Shown piece by piece: positions 7,565-11,727 of a stretch of DNA of 11,727 nt. The translations under genes and the position numbers were made by a program. The notes beneath the pieces were generated by a model. It did not search any database and had not been told where the DNA came from. It was given only the letters and a program-made list of their open reading frames with translations. Source of the DNA: DATBFX01 sp036558305 (GTDB lineage: Bacteria; Chloroflexota; Chloroflexia; Thermomicrobiales; UBA6265); NCBI GenBank assembly GCA_036558305.1, contig DATBFX010000358.1, positions 1 to 11,727 of the forward strand. The letters are read 5' to 3'. Numbering within the stretch: position 1 is the first letter of the stretch; the number at the start of each line of letters is the position of its first letter.

Positions 7565-8041
7565 CTATCTCTCGATCCGAAGGATTCTCACCTGGCGCAT
7601 GCCGCCGGGCGTCGGTACCTCAGCGACCTGCCCCGCGCGCTTGCCGAGCAGTGCCCGCCCGATCGGCGATTCGTTCGAAATCCGCCCGGCGGTCGGTTTC
7701 GCCTCGATCGCACCGACGATTGTGTATCGCTCCTCTTCGCCGTCGAAATCGACGACGACCGTATTCCCGATACCGACGAGATCGCCGTTGTCGGCGCCGC
7801 CGTCGTCCATCACTTCGGCGTTGCGGAGTAGCGCTTCCAGATCGCTGATGCGCTTCTCGTTCATCATCTGGTCGTGACGGGCGGCATCGTAGGCAGCGTT
7901 CTCGCGGAGGTCGCCGTGCGAACGCGCCTCGGCCACGATCGCCGCGATCGCCGGCCGTCGGACGCTCTTCAGATCGTCCAGTTCCGCCTTGAGCCGTTCG
8001 AGCCCCTCACGCGTCACCGGCACCCGTTTCGTTTCCACCAC
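7565..8041 (-). CDS. greA: Transcription elongation factor GreA
   Basis: Binds the secondary channel of RNA polymerase and stimulates cleavage of backtracked transcripts. The 158 aa match the usual GreA length. The N-terminal antiparallel coiled coil (about residues 8-77) carries the acidic tip HGDLRENAAYDAA, with Asp44, Glu47 and Tyr51 matching the catalytic tip of E. coli GreA. The C-terminal FKBP-like domain contains ISNESPIGRALLGKRAG and ends VRILRIER. The start is GTG at 8041, with GAGGG 6 nt upstream; a second GTG follows immediately. No ATG lies near in frame. It is codirectional with ridA upstream, across a 133-bp gap filled largely by repeat element B, and with the methyltransferase downstream. 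Probably transcribed from the promoter before ridA. Confidence 0.97.
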   Translation of the reverse strand: MVETKRVPVTREGLERLKAELDDLKSVRRPAIAAIVAEARSHGDLRENAAYDAARHDQMMNEKRISDLEALLRNAEVMDDGGADNGDLVGIGNTVVVDFDGEEERYTIVGAIEAKPTAGRISNESPIGRALLGKRAGQVAEVPTPGGMRQVRILRIER

Positions 8042-8074
8042 TTGTAGCCCTCAGACGTCAGCCGATGGAGCGGG

Positions 8075-8155
8075 GTCTCGAGTCTCGGGTCCCAAGTCTC
8101 AGGGCTCGCGTCGCACGAGATCACGTCTTGAGACTTGGGACAAAGGACCTGAGAC
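8075..8155. repeat. Inverted heptanucleotide repeat element B (ridA-greA gap)
   Basis: The left arm has GTC at 8075, 8082, 8089, 8096 and 8110, with GGC at 8103 in the same phase: six consecutive 7-nt units. The right arm has GAC at 8132, 8139, 8146 and 8153, again exactly 7 nt apart. Flanking bases vary between units (GAGACTT, GGGACAA, AGGACCT, GAGACGT). 8089-8101 and 8129-8141 are a perfect 13-bp inverted repeat with a 27-nt loop. The architecture is the same as element A, but the unit sequence differs. Confidence 0.85.
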
Positions 8156-8174
8156 GTGCAACCGTCGCTCGCGG

Positions 8175-8624
8175 CTACTCCACTTCAAACGTGCACTCGA
8201 TCTCGACCGGAATCTGATTCGGCAACGCGACGAAGCCGACGGCGGACCGGGTGTGCTTGCCCGCGTCGCCGAAGACATCCACGAAGAGGTCGGAGCAACC
8301 GTTCATCACTTTGGGTTGGTCGCCGAACTCCGGATCGGAGTTCACCATGCCGAGCACTTTCACGACCCGCTTCACCCGATCGAGGCTCCCCAAATGGGAC
8401 TTCACCGAGGCGAGAATGTTGATTCCCACCTCGCGCGCGGCCTGGTAACCTTGCTCGATCGTCAGATCACGCCCCAACTTCCCGGCCGGACAGCTCGGAC
8501 TCGGACCGTGTCCGGAGATGAACAGCAAACTGCCCACCTGAACCGTCCGCACGTAGTTTGCCACCGGTGCCGGCGGCGACGGCAAATCGATCCCCAACTC
8601 CTTCAAGCGGTCCTCGGCTGCCAC
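8175..8624 (-). CDS. RidA family protein (YjgF/YER057c/UK114)
   Basis: Small soluble protein of the Rid family. True RidA hydrolyses reactive enamine/imine intermediates such as 2-aminoacrylate to ketoacids and ammonia, protecting PLP enzymes. The 149 aa form one chorismate mutase-like fold, usually trimeric. The terminal block RSAVGFVALPNQIPVEIECTF contains the arginine expected to bind the substrate carboxylate. LLFISGHGP is the N-terminal family strand. It is about 20 aa longer than classical RidA (~128 aa) and fits the ~150-aa subgroup whose activity is less well defined, so I leave the symbol blank. The start is GTG at 8624, with GGGGAG 3 nt upstream. It is the first gene of the leftward run with greA and the methyltransferase. 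Confidence 0.88.
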   Translation of the reverse strand: MAAEDRLKELGIDLPSPPAPVANYVRTVQVGSLLFISGHGPSPSCPAGKLGRDLTIEQGYQAAREVGINILASVKSHLGSLDRVKRVVKVLGMVNSDPEFGDQPKVMNGCSDLFVDVFGDAGKHTRSAVGFVALPNQIPVEIECTFEVE

Positions 8625-8671
8625 GCGCTCCCCTTTCTCATCATGGCGTCCTTCGCGTAGGTTGCCGGTGG

Positions 8672-8700
8672 ATGGTAGTCTGACGGGCGGACGTGGTCAA
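8672..8700 (-). promoter_or_regulatory. Promoter of the ridA-greA-methyltransferase operon
   Basis: On the minus strand, TTGACC (8700-8695) and TACCAT (8677-8672) are separated by exactly 17 bp, close to the sigma70 consensus. Transcription would begin near 8665, about 40 nt before the ridA GTG. It lies in the 117-bp divergent gap shared with the peptidase gene. Confidence 0.6.
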
Positions 8701-8724
8701 CGTCGTCGTTCGTCGCAAGCGCCC

Positions 8725-8731
8725 AGGGGAG
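8725..8731 (+). promoter_or_regulatory. Ribosome binding site of the M42 peptidase gene
   Basis: AGGGGAG, 10 nt before ATG 8742. The spacing is slightly long, but it is the only good candidate, and the following residues align with family N-termini. Confidence 0.6.
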
Positions 8732-8741
8732 AACTGACCGG

Positions 8742-9836
8742 ATGGGTACGGCCGCCGCTGAGGCCCCGAGGTCCGTCGTCGAGACCTTGGTCGAACTCAT
8801 GGAACTTCCGGGTCCGACCGGGCAGGAAGAACCAATCCTGGCTTGGTGCCGGGACCGCTGGCGCCAACTCGGCGCCGCGGTTCGGGTCTCGCCGATCGGC
8901 AACGTCCTCGCCCACGTCCCCGGCGATGGTCCGAGGCTGCTCCTCCAGGGTCACGCCGACGAGATCGGCTTCGTCGTCAAGAGTATCGACGCCTGCGGCT
9001 TCGTCTGGCTCGACAATGCCCAGGGCGGCGGCGGTCGGTTCGTCCACGACCGCTACCCCGTCGGTCAACCCGCCCTCGTCCTGGGGCGAAACGCGCGCGT
9101 TCCTGGTCTCTTCGCCACCACGACCGGCCACATCCTGACGACGCGTCCGCAAGAGCCTGCCCGATTGGCGATGAACGACCTGTTCGTCGACGTCGGCGCG
9201 TCGTCGAAAGCAGATGCCGAATTGCTCGGAGTTCACGTCGGAGCCGGGGTGATTTGGAACCCGCCGACGCGCCGTCTCGGCCACCGGTTGTTCGGCAAAG
9301 CCGTCGACGACCGTGTGGCGCTGGCCTTGATGACGCATCTCCTGGCCGAGCTGGACCGCGGCGCGCTCGCTTACGACCTCACGCTCGCGGCGACCGTGCA
9401 AGAGGAGATCGGCCTCGTCGGCGCCAGCTCACTCGTCACGCCAGCGGACATCGACCTGGCGATCGCCATCGACAACGGGCCGATCGGCGACTACCCGGGC
9501 GTCGACCCCCGCGAAATGCCCGTCTCCCTTGGCAAGGGCCCGACCCTCGTCTACAAAGACGGTTGGGTCCACTACGATCGCCGCATCCTGAACCAACTCC
9601 GGGAGATCGCCTCCTCCCACGCGATTCCGATCCAGGAAAGCACCTACCCCGGTTTCGGCAGCGACGGCGCGGCGCTCATCAAGCTGGGCATCCCGACCGC
9701 CCTCCTGGGCATCTCGACCCGCTACACGCACTCCGCCTTCGAAATGGTGGATGAGCGCGACCTGTTCGGCGCCTTGGAGTTGCTCAAGGCATTCGTGACC
9801 ACACCCACGCAACCCCTTCCTCTCGGTCCGTCGTAA
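8742..9836 (+). CDS. M42 family metallopeptidase (glutamyl/tetrahedral aminopeptidase-like)
   Basis: Predicted cytosolic dinuclear-metal aminopeptidase that trims N-terminal residues from short peptides; M42 enzymes usually form dodecameric tetrahedra. The 364 aa match the family (340-360). All expected metal and catalytic residues are visible: His71 in GHADEIGF, Asp189 in AVDDRVA (bridging), Glu221 and Glu222 in QEEIGL (base and ligand), Asp244 in AIDNG, and His330 in RYTHSAFE. The N-terminal MELPGPTGQEEPI is the usual M42 opening. No signal peptide or membrane segment is seen. Members are often annotated as endoglucanase or FrvX, but the residues argue for a peptidase. It is divergent from ridA and convergent with the aminotransferase, so it is probably monocistronic. 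The exact substrate preference cannot be read from the sequence. Confidence 0.93.
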   Translation: MGTAAAEAPRSVVETLVELMELPGPTGQEEPILAWCRDRWRQLGAAVRVSPIGNVLAHVPGDGPRLLLQGHADEIGFVVKSIDACGFVWLDNAQGGGGRFVHDRYPVGQPALVLGRNARVPGLFATTTGHILTTRPQEPARLAMNDLFVDVGASSKADAELLGVHVGAGVIWNPPTRRLGHRLFGKAVDDRVALALMTHLLAELDRGALAYDLTLAATVQEEIGLVGASSLVTPADIDLAIAIDNGPIGDYPGVDPREMPVSLGKGPTLVYKDGWVHYDRRILNQLREIASSHAIPIQESTYPGFGSDGAALIKLGIPTALLGISTRYTHSAFEMVDERDLFGALELLKAFVTTPTQPLPLGPS

Positions 9837-9978
9837 TGGATAGGGCAAATAGGTTCTCGAGTTTTCGATTCTTCTCCACTCGGCAAACGCGGCGCGGCGT
9901 GCGGGCTCGGGCCGTGACGACCGCTGCCAATCGGGCCCTCGCGCCGCCCCCGCCACGCGGAGGCAACCCTTCCCATGA

Positions 9979-10018
9979 ACACCCTCCCCTCTCCCTCGGA
10001 AGGGAGAGGGGAGGGTGT
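9979..10018. terminator. Perfect 18-bp hairpin between convergent genes
   Basis: ACACCCTCCCCTCTCCCT (9979-9996), loop CGGA, then the exact reverse complement at 10001-10018. It lies in the 258-bp gap between the convergent peptidase and aminotransferase genes, a place where a bidirectional terminator is expected. There is no U-tract on either side. The purine/pyrimidine-only arms suggest a dispersed repeat acting as transcription barrier. The rest of this gap shows nothing I can name. Confidence 0.6.
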
Positions 10019-10094
10019 GAGGGGCCCACCGGAGGAAGCGACGCCCGGTCCCCGTCAACGCCTCCGAACCCACCGCCATCCGACACCTGACGCC

Positions 10095-11288
10095 TTACCT
10101 TGTTCCGAGCACCTTCCCGATTCGCTCGACCGCCTTTTCCAGCAAATCGTCGGCCGTCGCGAACGACAGTCGGACATGCCCTTCACCGGCTTCGCCGAAC
10201 GCGGTTCCCGGCACCAGCGCCACGTGCGCCTCGCGCAGAATCAGGTCGGCAAAGTCGAGCGAGTTCAGACCCGTTTCCCGGATGTCCGGGAAGGCATAGA
10301 AAGCACCTTCGGGCTCCGGGCACCGGATACCGCGAACCCGACTCAGCCCGGCGGCGACGTTGTGGCGGCGCCGATCCCAGGCCGAAACCATCTCGCCGAT
10401 GAACTCTTGCGGCCCCGTCAACGCCGCCACGCCGCCCGCCATCGCGAACGATGTCGCCTGCGTCACCGAGTGGCTATGGACCTTCGCGATCTCGTCGATG
10501 AACGGTTTCGGTCCGGCCACGTAGCCGAGGCGCCAACCCGTCATGGCGTACGCCTTCGACAACCCGTTGAACGTCAATGTCCGCTCCCACATGCCGGGCA
10601 TGGCGGCGATGCTGAGGTGCCGCCTCCCGTCGAACACGATCTTCTCGTACATCTCGTCCGTGTAGACCAGCAGATCGTGGTCGCGCGCCAGGCCGCAGAT
10701 CGCCGCGAACTCGTCTTCGTCCAGCACGCGCCCGGTCGGGTTGTTCGGCGAATTGACCAGGATGCCGCGCGTGCGCGGCGTGATTGCCGCCTCCAGCACG
10801 TCCCGTGTCACCCGGAAGTTGTCGTCCGAATCGAGCCGCACCGGAACGACAGTGCCCCCGGCCATCTCGACCATCGGCACGTACGATACCCAGGCCGGTT
10901 CCAGGATCATCACGTCGACGCCGGGCTCCACCGTCGCCTGCATCGCCTCGAACAGCGCCAACTTGCCACCGGGCGTGACGATGATCTCGGACGGATCGAA
11001 GGTGAGTCCGTTGTCCGCCTGTAGCTTGGCGGCGATGGCCTTGCGTAGCGCCGGCGTACCGACACTGGCGACGTAGTGCGTGTCGCCCGCGTTCATCGCG
11101 TCCGCGGCGGCTTTGCGGATGTGCTCCGGCGTGATGAAGTCCGGATCGCCGCCGCCGAGGTCGACCACGTCGATCCCTTGCGCCTTCAACACGCGCGCCT
11201 TGTCGGACACGGCGATCGTCGGCGACGGAGCAGCGTCGCGCACGCGGGAGGCGAGAAAATCGGTCGCTACGCGCTGCTGAGTCTGCAC
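10095..11288 (-). CDS. Class I/II PLP-dependent aminotransferase, AspC-like
   Basis: Predicted fold-type I aminotransferase moving an amino group between an amino acid (probably aspartate or an aromatic) and 2-oxoglutarate. With the GTG start at 11288 it is 397 aa, typical for subgroup Ib aspartate aminotransferases. PLP-site blocks: VTPGGKLALFEA, NSPNNPTGRV (Asn), YTDEMYE (Asp to the pyridine nitrogen, then Tyr), NGLSKAYAMTGWR with Schiff-base Lys245, and HVRLSFAT with the carboxylate-binding Arg. The N-terminal GGGDPDF block is typical. GGAGG lies 5 nt before GTG 11288. In-frame ATGs at 11300 and 11312 and a TTG at 11321 lack a Shine-Dalgarno, and the first would place the GGAGG inside the gene. 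It is divergent from groES and apparently monocistronic. The substrate is inferred; methionine-salvage or aromatic use is not excluded. Confidence 0.92.
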   Translation of the reverse strand: MQTQQRVATDFLASRVRDAAPSPTIAVSDKARVLKAQGIDVVDLGGGDPDFITPEHIRKAAADAMNAGDTHYVASVGTPALRKAIAAKLQADNGLTFDPSEIIVTPGGKLALFEAMQATVEPGVDVMILEPAWVSYVPMVEMAGGTVVPVRLDSDDNFRVTRDVLEAAITPRTRGILVNSPNNPTGRVLDEDEFAAICGLARDHDLLVYTDEMYEKIVFDGRRHLSIAAMPGMWERTLTFNGLSKAYAMTGWRLGYVAGPKPFIDEIAKVHSHSVTQATSFAMAGGVAALTGPQEFIGEMVSAWDRRRHNVAAGLSRVRGIRCPEPEGAFYAFPDIRETGLNSLDFADLILREAHVALVPGTAFGEAGEGHVRLSFATADDLLEKAVERIGKVLGTR

Positions 11289-11293
11289 GGAAA

Positions 11294-11298
11294 CCTCC
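11294..11298 (-). promoter_or_regulatory. Ribosome binding site choosing a GTG start for the aminotransferase
   Basis: On the minus strand, GGAGG (11298-11294) is followed by TTTCC and then GTG at 11288-11286, an ideal 5-nt spacing. This favours the GTG over the upstream ATGs. Confidence 0.65.
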
Positions 11299-11311
11299 AT
11301 AGGCTGTCGCA

Positions 11312-11326
11312 TTGATTGCAAATCAA
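11312..11326. promoter_or_regulatory. AT-rich palindrome upstream of the aminotransferase
   Basis: TTGATT-GCA-AATCAA is a perfect 6+6 inverted repeat with a 3-nt centre, AT-rich in GC-rich surroundings. It lies 24-38 bp upstream of the GTG start and downstream of the presumed promoter, so it could be an operator or a small leader hairpin. No regulator is identified. Confidence 0.4.
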
Positions 11327-11386
11327 GGTCGCCGGGCGCCGAAGGACCTTGGCGGCACCACCACAGTTCTTCCGATCAACGGGTCG

Positions 11387-11395
11387 ATTCTAGCA
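11387..11395 (-). promoter_or_regulatory. Extended -10 promoter of the aminotransferase gene
   Basis: The minus strand reads TGCTAGAAT, an extended -10 (TGN plus TAGAAT, one mismatch to TATAAT). No -35 is seen at 17 bp, as is acceptable for extended -10 promoters. The leader would be about 90 nt. Confidence 0.5.
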
Positions 11396-11440
11396 CGGGT
11401 CCGGACCGTCCCGGGCGGGCGCCGAGACAGCGCGGGTCCG

Positions 11441-11467
11441 TTAGCACTCCCTCTTGAAGAGTGCTAA
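11441..11467. promoter_or_regulatory. CIRCE operator (HrcA binding site)
   Basis: TTAGCACTC-N9-GAGTGCTAA matches the CIRCE consensus in all 18 arm positions. CIRCE is bound by the heat-shock repressor HrcA in front of groESL and dnaK operons. It overlaps the -35 hexamer and the spacer of the groES promoter, so binding would block RNA polymerase. Confidence 0.97.
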
Positions 11468-11482
11468 CGAAGGTGGTAGGAT
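11454..11482 (+). promoter_or_regulatory. groES promoter, sigma70 type
   Basis: TTGAAG (11454-11459), a 17-bp spacer, and TAGGAT (11477-11482). Transcription would start near 11489, giving a leader of about 74 nt. The CIRCE right arm sits within the -35 and spacer. Confidence 0.75.
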
Positions 11483-11506
11483 AGCTGCCGCTACGATCAG
11501 AGGAGT

Positions 11507-11530
11507 CCGCGGGGATGACTTGCCCCGCGG
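11507..11530 (+). other. GC hairpin in the groES leader
   Basis: CCGCGGGG (11507-11514), an 8-nt loop ATGACTTG, and CCCCGCGG (11523-11530) form a perfect stem. The loop contains an ATG that is in frame with groES, 16 codons upstream of the chosen start, with AGGAG at 11501-11505. Confidence 0.6.
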
Positions 11531-11545
11531 CGAGGCTGCCCGCAG

Positions 11546-11552
11546 AGGAGGT
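11546..11552 (+). promoter_or_regulatory. Ribosome binding site of groES
   Basis: AGGAGGT, 10 nt before ATG 11563: strong in sequence, slightly long in spacing. It supports the downstream start over the in-frame ATG at 11515. Confidence 0.7.
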
Positions 11553-11562
11553 AGGGAACACG

Positions 11563-11727
11563 ATGGCGAAAGACAACGGAGCAACGGCCACGGCGACCAG
11601 GCTCAAGCCGCTGGGGGACCGGGTGGTCGTCAAGCCGCTCGGCCGCGAGGAGACGACCAAGTCCGGCATCGTCCTGCCCGACACCGCGAAGGAGAAGCCC
11701 CAGCGCGGCACCGTGCTGGCCGCCGGG
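11563..11727 (+). CDS. groES: Co-chaperonin GroES (Hsp10), 3'-truncated by window edge
   Basis: Forms the heptameric lid of the GroEL folding chamber in the cytosol. The first 55 codons are present and the gene runs off the right edge. Family blocks: RLKPLGDRVVVKPL, then TTKSGIVLPDTAKEKPQRGTVLAAG, including the start of the mobile loop that docks on GroEL. Compared with usual GroES, which begins about two residues before the LxPLxDR motif, this protein carries an extra stretch of about 10 residues rich in Ala and Thr (MAKDNGATATA). The start is chosen by AGGAGGT. Controlled by the CIRCE/HrcA promoter immediately upstream; groEL is expected just beyond the window. Confidence 0.96.
   Translation, partial: MAKDNGATATATRLKPLGDRVVVKPLGREETTKSGIVLPDTAKEKPQRGTVLAAG

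Noticed and set aside
11376..11711. A 111-codon minus-strand frame across the groES promoter
   Set aside because: It overlaps the CIRCE operator, the promoter and the groES coding start, and has no recognisable domain.

Overview
The window is a stretch of high-GC bacterial chromosome with strongly C/G-biased third codon positions. It looks like ordinary housekeeping DNA rather than a mobile or defence island. No single marker fixes the lineage. The mix of a eukaryote-like (type 2-looking) IleRS, a GYGWCGKG-type short S-adenosylhomocysteine hydrolase, an adenosine kinase resembling the mycobacterial enzyme, and a CIRCE-controlled groES fits Chloroflexota (Thermomicrobia-like). That placement is inference.

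Layout, left to right. (1) 3-2591, +: ileS, lacking its first ~180-200 codons. (2) 2763-6476, +: adoK-like adenosine kinase, ahcY and metK, a compact S-adenosylmethionine cycle cluster. MetK makes SAM, methyltransferases turn it into SAH, AhcY splits SAH into homocysteine and adenosine, and the kinase removes adenosine as AMP. (3) 6619-8624, -: an apparent operon transcribed right to left, ridA-like, greA, then a class I SAM-dependent methyltransferase. A good promoter (TTGACC-N17-TACCAT) lies just upstream of ridA. (4) 8742-9836, +: an M42 family metallo-aminopeptidase, divergent from ridA. (5) 10095-11288, -: a class I PLP aminotransferase (AspC-like), convergent with the peptidase. A perfect 18-bp hairpin lies between the two. 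(6) 11563 to the right edge, +: the start of groES, preceded by a perfect CIRCE operator overlapping a sigma70-type promoter.

The least explained signal lies between genes. Two gaps of almost equal length (5110-5243 between ahcY and metK, 8042-8174 between ridA and greA) each hold inverted arms built from 7-nt units. Every unit keeps GTC at a fixed place in the left arm and GAC in the right arm, while the flanking bases differ between the loci. One locus is nearly pure (CGACTAA)n and the other is degenerate. This looks like a family of intergenic heptanucleotide repeat elements able to fold into long hairpins. Other points of interest are a non-canonical KMSKS loop in IleRS, an in-frame ATG in the loop of a groES leader hairpin, and an aminotransferase whose Shine-Dalgarno points to a GTG start. 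No CRISPR array, insertion sequence, tRNA, rRNA or recognisable riboswitch was seen.
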